Shown: positions 18,590 through 28,052 of the stretch, piece after piece
Layout: every line of letters begins with the position of its first letter
Numbering within the stretch: the first letter of the stretch is position 1
NCBI GenBank assembly: GCA_035499555.1
Contig: DATJYO010000076.1
Location: 26,150-90,149 of the forward strand
From: Bog-159 sp035499555
GTDB taxonomy: Bacteria > Acidobacteriota > Terriglobia > Bryobacterales > Bryobacteraceae
Reading direction: 5' to 3'
Length of the DNA: 64,000 bases
The notes under the pieces: generated by a model
The model's input: the letters and a program-made list of their open reading frames with translations, nothing else
The model's database searches: none
Told to the model about the DNA's origin: nothing
Translations under genes and position numbers: made by a program

Positions 18590-19361
18590 CCGGTGCGGCC
18601 GCGTGCTGGAACTGGCGCTCAACCGTCCGGACCGGCGCAACGCGCTGAACATGGAACTGTGCCTGGCGCTGGGCAGCGCGTTGGAGAAGGCCGATGGCGA
18701 TCCCGGCGTGGGCGCCATCTTGCTGTACGGCAACGGGAAAGCGTTTTGCGCCGGTATGGATCTGCACGAAGTGCTCTCGCCCGCCGCGGGGCAGGTGAAC
18801 GAACTGCACGAGCGCATTTTCACGGCGGGCATACGCCTGACCAAGCCGCTGATCGCCGCCGTGCACGGTCCGGCGCTGGCAGGCGGAACCGGCCTGGCGG
18901 CCAACTGTCACATCGTGCTGGCGGCCGAGGATGCCACGTTCGGGCTGACCGAGATCCGCATCGGGCTGTGGCCGTTTGTGATCTTCCGTACGATTGTGGC
19001 GGCGTTGGGCGAGCGGCGCGCCACCGAACTGGCGTTGACCGGCCGGATCTTCGGCGCGGCGGAGGCGCGGGAATACGGACTGGTACACCACGTGGTGGAG
19101 CCGGCCGCGCTGGTGGAAGGGGCGCGGGAGATGGCGAATTCGATCGCCGCCGCCAGCCCCACGGCGATCCATGCGGGTCTGGCATTTGTCCGCGACGCGC
19201 GAGGTAAGAGCTGGGAGGAGGCGGGCGACCTGGCGCGGCGGATGCGCAACGAGGTTTTCCACAGCGCCGATTTCCAGGAGGGCATACGCGCCTTCCAGGA
19301 GAAGCGAAAACCGACCTGGCCTTCGTATGCAATACAAGATATTGGGGGTAATCGAAAGTGA
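18567..19361 (+). CDS. Enoyl-CoA hydratase/isomerase family protein
   Basis: 264 residues, crotonase fold. Oxyanion-hole segments are AFCAGMDLHEV (about residue 58) and GPALAGGTGLAANCHIVLA (about 97). One catalytic-position glutamate lies in FGLTEIRIGLWPF. It would hydrate or isomerise an unsaturated acyl-CoA made or used by the carboxyltransferase of the same operon, by analogy with methylglutaconyl-CoA hydratase in leucine breakdown. The exact substrate is not readable from sequence. Confidence 0.88.
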   Translation: MSETLQISRCGRVLELALNRPDRRNALNMELCLALGSALEKADGDPGVGAILLYGNGKAFCAGMDLHEVLSPAAGQVNELHERIFTAGIRLTKPLIAAVHGPALAGGTGLAANCHIVLAAEDATFGLTEIRIGLWPFVIFRTIVAALGERRATELALTGRIFGAAEAREYGLVHHVVEPAALVEGAREMANSIAAASPTAIHAGLAFVRDARGKSWEEAGDLARRMRNEVFHSADFQEGIRAFQEKRKPTWPSYAIQDIGGNRK

Positions 19362-19451
19362 ACCCATCCCCCTGGGCAGCAGGCGCTTTACTTTTACAGC
19401 GGACGAGTTTAGTATGGTAACGATCCCCCGAGCAAGACGAGGTACACGGTT

Positions 19452-22400
19452 TTGCTGAAACTAAAACGCGTCGAACTGCAGGGCTTCAAATCCTTCTGTG
19501 ACCGCACCGAACTCCGCTTCAATGGCGGGGGCATTGCGGCCATTGTGGGACCGAACGGCTGCGGCAAATCCAACCTGAGCGATGCCATCAGTTGGGTGCT
19601 TGGCGAACAGTCGGCGAAGAGCCTGCGCGGCGCGCGTATGGAAGATGTGATCTTCGCCGGCACGCGGGATCGCAAGCCGGTGGGGCTGGCGGCGGTCACC
19701 ATGACGCTGGTGGACCCCATGATTCACCACGAGGCCCACAGTTCGGCGGCCGGGACCAACGGGCACGGGCACACCTCGCCGATTCCGATCACCGCCAAGA
19801 ACGGTGAGATCACCATCACGCGGCGGCTGTTCCGGTCGGGGGAGAGCGAATACCTGATCGACGGCCACACGGCGCGGCTGCGCGACATACAAGACATCTT
19901 CATGGGGACCGGGCTGGGCCCCGAGAGTTACGCCATCATCGAGCAGGGGCGCATCGGCCAGATCCTGAGTTCCAAGCCGCAGGACCGGCGGGCGGTGATC
20001 GAGGAAGCCGCCGGCATCACCAAATACAAAAGCCGGAAGCGGTTGGCGGAAGCCAAGCTGGAGAGCGCCAAACAGAATCTGGCGCGGGTGTTCGACATTC
20101 TGGAAGAGGTGACGCGGCAGGTCAATTCACTGAAACGGCAGGCTGCCAAGGCGCGGCGGTACGCGGAATTAAAGGTCGAGATGGACGGGCGCCTGCGGGT
20201 GGCGCTTTCGGGCAAGTTCCACATGCTGGAGCGGGAAGCCGCCAAGTCGGCGCTGGATCTGGGCCTGGCGTCCACGGAACTGCGGGAGCTTTCCGAAGAG
20301 GTGACCGCCAAGGAACAGGCGCACACCCAACTGCAGGGCCAGTGCTACCAGGCCGAACAGCAGCTCACCGAACTACGCCGCGAACTGGCAGAGTGCCAGG
20401 TGGAGACGGAGCGCGCGCGCGGGCGCATGGAGTCGCAGGTGAAGGAGAGCGGCGCCATCGAGCAGCGGATCGCGCAGGCGGAGCGCGAATCGCAGGAGCT
20501 GGAAGTGCGGCTGGGGCGCATCGCGGCGGACCTGGACGCGCACCAGCAGCAGGTGACGGCGCTGGAGGAGCAGATCGGGCAATCGCGCGAGCGCATGCTG
20601 GAAAAGAGCCGCCTGCGGGAGGAGTGCCAGGCGGCGGTACGCACGCGGGAACAGGCGATCGAGCAGAGCCGCACGGCGGTGTTGCGGCTGCTGGGCGAAG
20701 TCTCCACGCTACGGAATCAACTGGCGCAGATGAACGAGTACCTGGCCGGCATCGAACGGGAGACCGGGCGGGTACAAAAGGACGAGCAGGCGGCCGCGGC
20801 GGAACTGGAGCGGCTGACGGCGGCGCGCGGCGCGCTTTCCGAGACGATGGCACAGCGCCAGTTGGAGCTGGAAGCCGTGACCGGAGAGCGGCAGCGCACG
20901 GAGGAAGAACTGGCCGGGCGGCGGCAGCGGGCGGTGGAGGCGCGGGGCCGCATCGACACGCTGCGCACGGAGTGTTCGCAGTTGCAGGCGCGCAAGCAGT
21001 CGCTCGAAGAGGTGCTGGCGCATCGCAGCTACACCACGGAATCGGTGAAGCGGCTGTTCGCCGCGCTGGAGAAAGGCAAGGCGGAGGATCTGCGGCCGCA
21101 GGGCGTGTTGGCGGATTTCGTGGAAGTCGATCCACAGTTCGAGAAGCCGGCCGAAGAGTTTTTGCACGACGAGCTGGAATACGTGGTGGTGGAGAACTGG
21201 GCGCAGGCCGATCGCGGGCTGGACTTCCTGCGCGCGGAGCTGGATGGGCGGGCCACGTTCCTGATCCACCCGGAGAAGAACGGGAACGGCAACGGGCGCC
21301 TGCCGGAGCCGTCCATCGGGCCGGAGACGGGGATCCAGTCGCGGCTGAGCGACTCGTTGCGCCTGACCAACGGCCTGGCGGGACGCGCGGCCACCCTGCT
21401 GCCGCGGGTTTCGCTGTGTTTCGTGGCCGAGGACCGGGCCGCGGCGCAGCGGCTGGCCACCAGTTATCCGCATCTATATTTCCTGACCGCGGACGGCCTG
21501 TGCTATCACGGCCACACGGTGACCGGCGGCAAGAAGACGGCTAGCGGTCCGCTGGCGATGAAGCGCGAAGCGCGGGAGCTGGGTGTGACCCTGGCGGCGA
21601 AGCAGAAATCGCTTGACGAACAGGTGGCGCGCCTCGAAGAGCTGAATCGCGAGATCGGCATCCTGGAGGCCGAGCTGGAGCGGCTGCGCGGCGTGCAACA
21701 GGCGCGGGAAAAAGACCGGGTGGCGCTGGAACACGAGATGCGCAAGCTGGCCGACGATACGAGCCGGGCGAATTCGCGGCTGTCGGTGGCGCGGTTGGAG
21801 CTGGACCGGCTGAAGCGGGACGCGGAGCGTTCGCAGGAGCAGCGGGAGCGCAACCAGCAGGCCGTGGCCGAAAAAGAGGCGCTGCGCGAACAGCGGGAGG
21901 AGGAACTGGAGGATCAGCGCGATTTCCTGGAGAAACTCTCCGCGGAGATGACAACGCTGAGCGAGGACCATTCGGCCCTGCGCGCCGAGTTAGCCGGATT
22001 GGAGGAGCGGCATCGCGGCGAGCGCGCGGCCATGGGCCGGCTGGAGACGCAGCATAAAGAAGGCACGGCACGGGTGGGAGCCATCGGCGCGGAGATCGAG
22101 CGGCTGGGCGTGCATCGCGCCAACCTGCTGGCGGACAACATCGAGCTGGACCGCAAACTGGCGGCGCTGGGCGAGCAGGCGCTGCGGACCGAAACGGCGG
22201 TCGAAACGCTGGCAGCCGAAGACGCCCGCATGCGGGAGGAACTGGCGGCGGCCGATGAGGGGTTGAAAGTGCTGCGCATGCGCGTGGAAGTGGCGCATCA
22301 GAACCGCTCGCAGATCGAAGTGGAGCTGGTAAAGCGGCAGGCGGAGATGAAGTACCTGGACGAGACCAGCCGCAAGGAACTGAACTGCGCGGTCGAGGAA

Positions 22401-23096
22401 CTGGGCGCCGGAGACGAGACGGTGCCGGATGCGGGCTCGATCGCGGAGGCGGAGAGGCTGTATGAAGAAGTGCGGGCGCGGATCGAAGCGCTGGGTCCGG
22501 TGAACGCGCAGGCGATGGAGGAGTTCCAGGAGGCCTCGCAGCGGCAGGAGTTCCTGAGCGCGCAACGGCAGGATCTGCTGGATTCCATCCGCGACACCGA
22601 GAAGGCCATCACGGAGATCGACCAGGTATCGCGGCAGAAATTCGCGGACGCCTTCGAGCACATCAACCAGAACTTCCGCGAGGCGTTCCAGACGCTGTTT
22701 GGCGGCGGCACGGGCGAGATGCGGCTGACGGACGAAACCAACCTGGCCGATTCGGGCATCGACATCGTGGCTTCGCCGCCGGGCAAGAAGCTGCAAAACG
22801 TGCTGCTGCTTTCGGGCGGCGAGAAGGCGCTGGCGGCGGTGGCGCTGCTGATGGCCATCTTCCGCTATCAGCCGAGTCCGTTCTGCATCCTGGACGAAGT
22901 GGACGCGCCGCTCGACGAGGCCAACATCGAGCGGCTGACGCGGCTGTTGCGGGAGATGTCCACGCACACGCAGTTCATCATCATCACGCACTCCAAGAAG
23001 ACCATGGAGGCGGCGCAGGCGATGTACGGCGTCACCATGCAGGAGCCGGGGGTGTCGAAGCTGGTGAGCGTGAAGTTTCAGCCCGCCGCGGCGTAG
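19452..23096 (+). CDS. smc: Chromosome segregation ATPase SMC
   Basis: 1214 residues from TTG 19452, with an ACGAGG ribosome-binding site 11 bases upstream. The N-terminal head has VELQGFKSFCDRTEL and Walker A GPNGCGKSN near residue 33. Two long Glu/Arg/Gln-rich coiled coils (about 170-500 and 690-1020) flank a hinge at about 520-680. The C-terminal head has the ABC signature LLLSGGEKALAAVALL and Walker B FCILDEVDAPLDEAN. SMC with ScpAB compacts and aligns the chromosome. A disturbed region starts immediately after its stop codon. Confidence 0.98.
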   Translation: MLKLKRVELQGFKSFCDRTELRFNGGGIAAIVGPNGCGKSNLSDAISWVLGEQSAKSLRGARMEDVIFAGTRDRKPVGLAAVTMTLVDPMIHHEAHSSAAGTNGHGHTSPIPITAKNGEITITRRLFRSGESEYLIDGHTARLRDIQDIFMGTGLGPESYAIIEQGRIGQILSSKPQDRRAVIEEAAGITKYKSRKRLAEAKLESAKQNLARVFDILEEVTRQVNSLKRQAAKARRYAELKVEMDGRLRVALSGKFHMLEREAAKSALDLGLASTELRELSEEVTAKEQAHTQLQGQCYQAEQQLTELRRELAECQVETERARGRMESQVKESGAIEQRIAQAERESQELEVRLGRIAADLDAHQQQVTALEEQIGQSRERMLEKSRLREECQAAVRTREQAIEQSRTAVLRLLGEVSTLRNQLAQMNEYLAGIERETGRVQKDEQAAAAELERLTAARGALSETMAQRQLELEAVTGERQRTEEELAGRRQRAVEARGRIDTLRTECSQLQARKQSLEEVLAHRSYTTESVKRLFAALEKGKAEDLRPQGVLADFVEVDPQFEKPAEEFLHDELEYVVVENWAQADRGLDFLRAELDGRATFLIHPEKNGNGNGRLPEPSIGPETGIQSRLSDSLRLTNGLAGRAATLLPRVSLCFVAEDRAAAQRLATSYPHLYFLTADGLCYHGHTVTGGKKTASGPLAMKREARELGVTLAAKQKSLDEQVARLEELNREIGILEAELERLRGVQQAREKDRVALEHEMRKLADDTSRANSRLSVARLELDRLKRDAERSQEQRERNQQAVAEKEALREQREEELEDQRDFLEKLSAEMTTLSEDHSALRAELAGLEERHRGERAAMGRLETQHKEGTARVGAIGAEIERLGVHRANLLADNIELDRKLAALGEQALRTETAVETLAAEDARMREELAAADEGLKVLRMRVEVAHQNRSQIEVELVKRQAEMKYLDETSRKELNCAVEELGAGDETVPDAGSIAEAERLYEEVRARIEALGPVNAQAMEEFQEASQRQEFLSAQRQDLLDSIRDTEKAITEIDQVSRQKFADAFEHINQNFREAFQTLFGGGTGEMRLTDETNLADSGIDIVASPPGKKLQNVLLLSGGEKALAAVALLMAIFRYQPSPFCILDEVDAPLDEANIERLTRLLREMSTHTQFIIITHSKKTMEAAQAMYGVTMQEPGVSKLVSVKFQPAAA

Positions 23097-23100
23097 CGTT

Positions 23101-23247
23101 TCAGGGCGTGATCTTGAAGACTACGCCGCTGTTCTTAGCCCCGCCGTCCGCTCCGCCCGTGAAGCTGTGCAGGATCGTGTCCTGGCCCGTTGGGTCCAGC
23201 TTGAACACGAGGCCTGCTCCCGCCTGACCGCCCGCGGAAGTAGTTCC
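23101..23247 (-). pseudogene. C-terminal remnant of a GloVer-repeat beta-propeller protein
   Basis: Reading the minus strand gives GTTSAGGQAGAGLVFKLDPT followed by GQDTILHSFTGGADGG and the end KNSGVVFKITP then stop at 23101. VFKLDPTG-x-ETVLxSFTGGADG is the core of GloVer tandem repeats, found in large extracellular proteins that are abundant in acidobacteria, and VFKITP is a typical last strand. Only about 49 codons remain. The upstream side is replaced by a partial copy of the smc tail, with no start codon or signal peptide. It is convergent with smc, its stop only 5 bases from the smc stop. Confidence 0.75.
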
Positions 23248-23249
23248 GG

Positions 23250-23292
23250 CAGTTCATCATGGAGGCGGCGCGCAGCGATGTACGGCGTCACC
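23250..23292. repeat. Partial, rearranged copy of the smc 3' end
   Basis: The 43 bases here match the smc coding region at 22971-23036. The block CAGTTCATCAT (22971 onward) is joined directly to CATGGAGGCGGCGC (from 23003), and the match continues through GATGTACGGCGTCACC. A 23-base segment of the original is absent and the junction falls on a CAT microhomology. A few small changes follow in the copy. The copy is in the same orientation as smc and lies about 250 bases downstream. Confidence 0.75.
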
Positions 23293-23378
23293 TTGCTGGA
23301 ATTAACCCGTTTTGATACACGATTGCGCGCAACTGCGCCGCGGAGCGGCGAAAAGCTCGTAAGCTATTGATTCCATTA

Positions 23379-23468
23379 TGGCGGAGAGACAGGGATTCGA
23401 ACCCTGGATAGAGTTTCCCCTATACACGCTTTCCAAGCGTGCGCCTTCAACCACTCGGCCATCTCTCC
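23379..23468 (-). tRNA. tRNA-Ser (anticodon GGA)
   Basis: On the minus strand the acceptor stem GGAGAGA (23468 down) pairs with TCTCTCC, followed by discriminator G and an encoded CCA at 23381-23379. The anticodon stem CACGC/GCGTG holds loop TTGGAAA, giving anticodon GGA (reads UCC and UCU). A long variable arm (TAGGGGAAACTCTA region) and the T-arm CAGGG-TTCGAAT-CCCTG complete a class II serine tRNA. Confidence 0.95.
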
Positions 23469-23489
23469 GCAGGGAAACCGCTTGGCTTT

Positions 23490-23518
23490 TACTTAGAATA
23501 GCACTCGTGATGAGGCAA
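23490..23518 (-). promoter_or_regulatory. Possible tRNA-Ser promoter
   Basis: On the minus strand TTGCCT (23518-23513) and TAAGTA (23495-23490) are separated by 17 bases, and the tRNA begins 21 bases after the second box. The spacing is ideal but the -10 box is only moderate. Confidence 0.4.
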
Positions 23519-23555
23519 ACGGCGCCCGCGGGGCGGGACGTCAGTCAGCTCCCGC

Positions 23556-26500
23556 CTATTGTGCCGCAAGCTGCGGCGCCGGAACCGTCGATCCCACTTT
23601 CCGATTGCCGCGCAGCCAGTTCTGGAAACGCTCCAGGTACAGATAAATCACCGGCGTGATATATAACGTCAACAACTGCGACACGAGCAGGCCGCCGACC
23701 ACGGCCAAGCCCAGCGGCTGCCGCGCATCGGCGCCTTCGCCATAGCCTAAGGCAATCGGCAGGGTGCCGAACAGCGCGGCGACGGTGGTCATCATGATGG
23801 GACGGAAACGCAGCATGCAGCCCTGGAAGATGGCCTCGAACGGCGCCTTGCCGTCCACCCGCTGCGCCTCCAGCGCGAAGTCGATCATCATGATGGCATT
23901 CTTCTTCACCACGCCGAAGAGCATGATCAGCCCGACGAAAGCGTACAGGTCGAGTTCCTTGTGGAACAGCCGCAGCGTCAGCAACGCGCCGAAAACCGCC
24001 GAAGGCAGCCCGGAGAGAATCGTGATGGGATGAATGAAGCTCTCGTACAGAATTCCCAGCACGATGTAGATCACCAGGATGGCCACGATCAGCAGCACGG
24101 AAAGCCCCTGGAACGACTGCTGAAATTCCTTGACCGTGCCCTGGAAATTGGTCGTTATGCTGGCCGGCATGCGGAGTTCCTGAATGGCCTCCTTCACGCG
24201 ATCGGCTGCCTGGCCCAGCGAATAACCCGGCTGCAGGTTGAACGACACGGTAACCGCCGGGAGTTGGCCGAAGTGGTTGATGCTCAGCGGCCCAACGGTG
24301 CGGGAGAGCTTGACCACGGCGGCCAGGGGCACCAGCGACCCCGGCGAGGAGCGCAGATAGATCTTGGAAAGTCCTTCCGGCGTGCGCTGATACTGCGGCT
24401 CGACCTGCATGATGACTTCGTACTGGTTGGCCGGCGTATAGATGGTGGAGACCTGCCGGTCTCCGTAGGCGGCGTAGAGCACGTCCTCGATCTGTTGCGG
24501 AGAAAGACCCAGTGCCACCGCGCGATCGCGGTCGATATCCACCATCACCTGCGGACTGGCGATCTGCAGGTCGGAGTTGACATCCAGGAACCCGGGCAGA
24601 GTCCGCATCTTATTCAATAGCGGACCCACCCAGCGGTAGATCTCGTGCAGATCCGAGCTCTGCATGGTCATCTGGTAAACGCTGGTGGTGAACTGGCCGC
24701 TGACGGTGATGGGCGGTGGATTCTGCACGAACACCATGATGCCCGGCACGGCCCCGATCTTGGGGCGGAGTTCCGCAATAATCTGATCCACGTTCAACTG
24801 GCGCTCCGAGCGCGGTTTCATCTGGGCAAAGAAGCCGCCCTGGTTCCCGCCCATCAGGAACGTGCCGGTGGTGATCACGTTCGGATCGCTTTGCACGATC
24901 TGGGACACGGCCCGCAGGTGTTTGGCCATGGACTCGAACGAGATATCCTGGCCCGCCATGCCGATGCCGAAACAGAAGCTGCTGTCCTGGCTGGGGATGA
25001 AGCCGGTGGGCATGGTGAAAAACAGGTAGAGCGTGCCGCCCAGCAGCAGGAAGCCCACCATTAGCGTGGCGAATTGATGCCGCAACACACCTTTGAGCGT
25101 GTGCTCGTAAGCGTACGCCATGCCGCGGAAACCGGCTTCGAATGCGCCGAAGATGCGTCCGTGGCGTCCGGTGCGGCTGTATTGCAGGAAGCGGCTGCCC
25201 AGCATGGGCGTGAGGCTCAGGGATACGAAGCCCGAGATCAGGATGGCGACCGTAATCGTGACCGAGAATTCATGCAGCAGGCGGCCCACGATGCCGCCCA
25301 TGAACAGCACCGGGATGAACACCGCCACCAGCGAGATCGTCATCGAAAGGATAGTGAACCCGATCTCGCGAGAGGCCAACAGGGCGGCCTCCATGCGACC
25401 CTTGCCCAGTTCCATGTAGCGGACGATATTCTCCAGCATCACGATGGCGTCATCCACCACGAAGCCCACGGACAGAGTCAGGGCCATCAGCGACAGATTG
25501 TTGAGACTGTAGCCCAGGAGATACATGGCGGCGAACGTGCCGATGATGGAGAGCGGCACGGCCACGCCGGGAATCAGGGTGGCGCTCAGGTTCCGCAGGA
25601 AGATGAAGATGACCATCACCACCAGGCACACCGTCAGCACCAGAGTGAACTCCACGTCCTCGATGGAGTTTTGAATCGAGATCGAAGCGTCAAACGCGAC
25701 GTTCAGCTTCACCGACGGCGGGATCTGCGGGGCCAGTTGGCGGAGCACTTCCCGGATATTGCGGACCACCTCCACGGTGTTGGTGCCGGGCTGCCGCTGG
25801 ATACCCAGAATCATGCCGCGCACGCCGTTGAACCAGGCCACGGCTTTGTCATTCTCCACGCCGTTGATCACATTGCCCAGTTGTTCCAGACGGATCGGCA
25901 CGCCGTTACGGTAAGCCACGACCAAGGGCCGGTACTCCGCCGCGCGCATCAACTGGCCGGTCGATTGGACGGTGAAAGCCTGCTTCTCGCCGTACAGCTT
26001 GCCGGTGGGCAGATTGACGTTACTCTGCGCCACCGCCTGCATCACCTCGTCGAAGCCCAGGCCGTGGGCCGCCAACTCGCTGGGATCCAATTGCACGCGG
26101 ACGGCGTATTTCTGCGCGCCGTAAACCTGCACGCGCGAGACGCCGCTGGCCATCGACAGGCGCTGCGCCAGGAGCGTTTCGGCATATTCGTCCAGCGCGT
26201 ACAGGGGCAGCGTATCCGAGGTCAGCGAGAGATAAAGCACGGGCTGATCGGCGGGATTGGCCTTCTGGTACGAAGGCGGGTGCGGCATGTTCGCGGGCAG
26301 CAGCCCGCCGGCGGCGGCGATAGCGGCCTGAATATCCTGCGCCGCCGCGTCGATGTTCCGCTTCAGGGTGAACTGGACGGTGATGGTGGTGAGTCCCTGG
26401 GTGTTGGTGGAACTCATGCTTTGCACGCCCGCGATGGTCGAAAACTGGCGTTCCAGCGGGGTGGCGACGGCGGATGCCATGGTCTCCGGATTGGCTCCGG

Positions 26501-26654
26501 GCAGGGCCGCGGTCACCTGGATGTTCGGATAGTCCACGGTGGGCAGGGCCGCTACCGGGAGTGCCCGGAAGGCCACGATACCGAACAGCAGGATGGCCAG
26601 CATGACCAGCGCGGTCATGACCGGGCGCTCGATAAAGATGCGGGAGATGTGCAT
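23556..26654 (-). CDS. RND multidrug efflux transporter (AcrB/MdtB-type inner-membrane pump)
   Basis: 1032 residues. Twelve membrane segments in the RND layout, starting with SRIFIERPVMTALVMLAILL. The proton-relay aspartate pair is in FVVDDAIVMLENI (TM4, about residue 400) and the TM10 lysine in FGVVKKNAIMMIDFA. Two large periplasmic loops carry the porter and docking domains. Pattern and length match the HAE-1 drug-efflux group (MdtB/MdtC, AcrB) rather than metal pumps. It follows the adaptor gene with a 30-base gap. No TolC-type outer-membrane gene is adjacent. Confidence 0.95.
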   Translation of the reverse strand: MHISRIFIERPVMTALVMLAILLFGIVAFRALPVAALPTVDYPNIQVTAALPGANPETMASAVATPLERQFSTIAGVQSMSSTNTQGLTTITVQFTLKRNIDAAAQDIQAAIAAAGGLLPANMPHPPSYQKANPADQPVLYLSLTSDTLPLYALDEYAETLLAQRLSMASGVSRVQVYGAQKYAVRVQLDPSELAAHGLGFDEVMQAVAQSNVNLPTGKLYGEKQAFTVQSTGQLMRAAEYRPLVVAYRNGVPIRLEQLGNVINGVENDKAVAWFNGVRGMILGIQRQPGTNTVEVVRNIREVLRQLAPQIPPSVKLNVAFDASISIQNSIEDVEFTLVLTVCLVVMVIFIFLRNLSATLIPGVAVPLSIIGTFAAMYLLGYSLNNLSLMALTLSVGFVVDDAIVMLENIVRYMELGKGRMEAALLASREIGFTILSMTISLVAVFIPVLFMGGIVGRLLHEFSVTITVAILISGFVSLSLTPMLGSRFLQYSRTGRHGRIFGAFEAGFRGMAYAYEHTLKGVLRHQFATLMVGFLLLGGTLYLFFTMPTGFIPSQDSSFCFGIGMAGQDISFESMAKHLRAVSQIVQSDPNVITTGTFLMGGNQGGFFAQMKPRSERQLNVDQIIAELRPKIGAVPGIMVFVQNPPPITVSGQFTTSVYQMTMQSSDLHEIYRWVGPLLNKMRTLPGFLDVNSDLQIASPQVMVDIDRDRAVALGLSPQQIEDVLYAAYGDRQVSTIYTPANQYEVIMQVEPQYQRTPEGLSKIYLRSSPGSLVPLAAVVKLSRTVGPLSINHFGQLPAVTVSFNLQPGYSLGQAADRVKEAIQELRMPASITTNFQGTVKEFQQSFQGLSVLLIVAILVIYIVLGILYESFIHPITILSGLPSAVFGALLTLRLFHKELDLYAFVGLIMLFGVVKKNAIMMIDFALEAQRVDGKAPFEAIFQGCMLRFRPIMMTTVAALFGTLPIALGYGEGADARQPLGLAVVGGLLVSQLLTLYITPVIYLYLERFQNWLRGNRKVGSTVPAPQLAAQ

Positions 26655-26684
26655 GACTGATATCCGCCTACAATATTCCGGGCA

Positions 26685-27938
26685 TCAAAGCGCCAGGTTA
26701 TCGACCTTACCCGCGGGCACCGGGTGTATCGTGGCGCCGGGGAACAGACGCAGTTGGCCGTCGGTTACCACTGTTTCGCCGGGCACGACGCCTTTGGCAA
26801 TCACGGCTTTGCGGCCGATAGTCCGCGTCACCGTCACGGGCCGCGATTCCACGGTCTGGTCCGCCTTGACCACAAACACGAATTGCCCCCGCTGGCCGTC
26901 CTGCACCGCTTCGGAAGGAACCACGGTGGCGTTGCTCTGCGTGTCGAGCGTGAGCACCACGTTCACAAACTGGCCCGGCCACAGCAGATGGGCGGCGTTG
27001 TCGAAAACCGCCTTCAGCTTGATCGTCCCGGTGTTCGTATCCACGGCGTTGTCCACGACTTTCAGCCGTCCCCGCGAGATCTTCCCCGGTTCGTCGTCGC
27101 TGGACGCCTCCACCTCCAGGCCCTCCCGCGCGCGCCGCCGGATGGCGGCCAAGTGCTCCTCCGGCACGCCGAACGAAACGAAGATGGGCGCGATCCGATT
27201 CACCACCACCAGCGGCACGTCATTCACCTTCACCAGGTTGCCGGCGTGCACCAGGACGTTGCCGGTACGGCCGTCAATGGGCGAGCGGATCTGACAGTAG
27301 CTCAGATCGAGCTTGGCCCGGGCCACCGCGGACTGATCGCTGGCGAGCGAAGCGCGGGCGCTGTCGATGGCAGCCTGGTCGGCGCGCACGGATTCGTGCG
27401 CGGCATCCGCCGCCGCGCGCTGCTGGGTGGCCTGCATGGCCGAAGCCACGTTTTCCTTGGCCAGTTGCTCGTAGCGGTAAGCGTCGGCCTCGGCGCTCTT
27501 GGCCTGCGCCTGGTCCCGCCCCAGATTTGCCTGTGACTGCGCCAGCAGGGCATGGTCTTTGGCCACCGCGGCTTCCGCCTGCGCCAGGGCCTGCCGGTAC
27601 GGGCGCGCGTCGATTTCAAAGAGCAGATCGTCCTTGCGTACGTCGCTCCCTTCGGTGAAGTGCACGCTCATCAATTCGCCGGCGACCTGCGATTTGACCT
27701 GGACCGTGATGGAAGGTTCCACCGTGCCCACCACGCGGATCTGCACCGGCACCGACTCTTGCGCGGCCACGGCTACGCTGACGGGAACCGGCGGCATCCC
27801 GCCCATCCTGGGCTGCGCTTGTTGTTTGCCGCAACCGGCCAGCGCCAGCGCGGCGGCGATCGGGATGACGGCGACATGCCAGCCGGCCGCATTCGCGCGG
27901 AATCCCGGCTGTGAATAAGTATGGGTGTTTTGGTACAC
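26685..27938 (-). CDS. RND efflux periplasmic adaptor (membrane fusion) lipoprotein
   Basis: 417 residues. A hydrophobic segment ends in a lipobox-like ALAGCG (about residues 32-37), so it is probably a lipoprotein anchored to the inner membrane. Then comes a split lipoyl/barrel-sandwich domain (RVVGTVEPSITVQVKSQVAG, and ARAKLDLSYCQIRSPIDGR), a long alpha-helical hairpin between them, and a beta-barrel. This is the MdtA/AcrA layout. It is first in the operon with the pump. A TACAAT box at 27958-27953 on the minus strand sits 14 bases before the ATG. Confidence 0.93.
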   Translation of the reverse strand: MYQNTHTYSQPGFRANAAGWHVAVIPIAAALALAGCGKQQAQPRMGGMPPVPVSVAVAAQESVPVQIRVVGTVEPSITVQVKSQVAGELMSVHFTEGSDVRKDDLLFEIDARPYRQALAQAEAAVAKDHALLAQSQANLGRDQAQAKSAEADAYRYEQLAKENVASAMQATQQRAAADAAHESVRADQAAIDSARASLASDQSAVARAKLDLSYCQIRSPIDGRTGNVLVHAGNLVKVNDVPLVVVNRIAPIFVSFGVPEEHLAAIRRRAREGLEVEASSDDEPGKISRGRLKVVDNAVDTNTGTIKLKAVFDNAAHLLWPGQFVNVVLTLDTQSNATVVPSEAVQDGQRGQFVFVVKADQTVESRPVTVTRTIGRKAVIAKGVVPGETVVTDGQLRLFPGATIHPVPAGKVDNLAL

Positions 27939-27992
27939 GGGAGTCTTTTTAGATTGTAGCGCGACCGCATCCCGAGGTTCGAAAGCGGTAAA

Positions 27993-28012
27993 CCCTGATT
28001 CAGCCGTCAGGG
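27993..28012. promoter_or_regulatory. Inverted repeat between efflux operon and GH39 gene
   Basis: CCCTGA and TCAGGG arms of six bases flank an eight-base spacer in the short divergent intergenic region. This is a possible regulator site for the efflux operon. No regulator gene is adjacent and the arms are short, so support is weak. Confidence 0.3.
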
Positions 28013-28052
28013 CGTTATGCTAAGGTCCAGCGTTGATACAGGAGCACACGAA

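Noticed and set aside
23088..23129. Nine-base inverted repeat GCGGCGTAG/CTACGCCGC spanning the smc stop as a terminator
   Set aside because: The loop is 24 bases and no T-run follows; it overlaps the end of the GloVer remnant and is more likely chance or rearrangement.
25074..26660. A 528-codon plus-strand open frame opposite the RND pump
   Set aside because: His/Gln/Arg/Gly-rich composition typical of an antisense shadow; the minus-strand pump has full family motifs.
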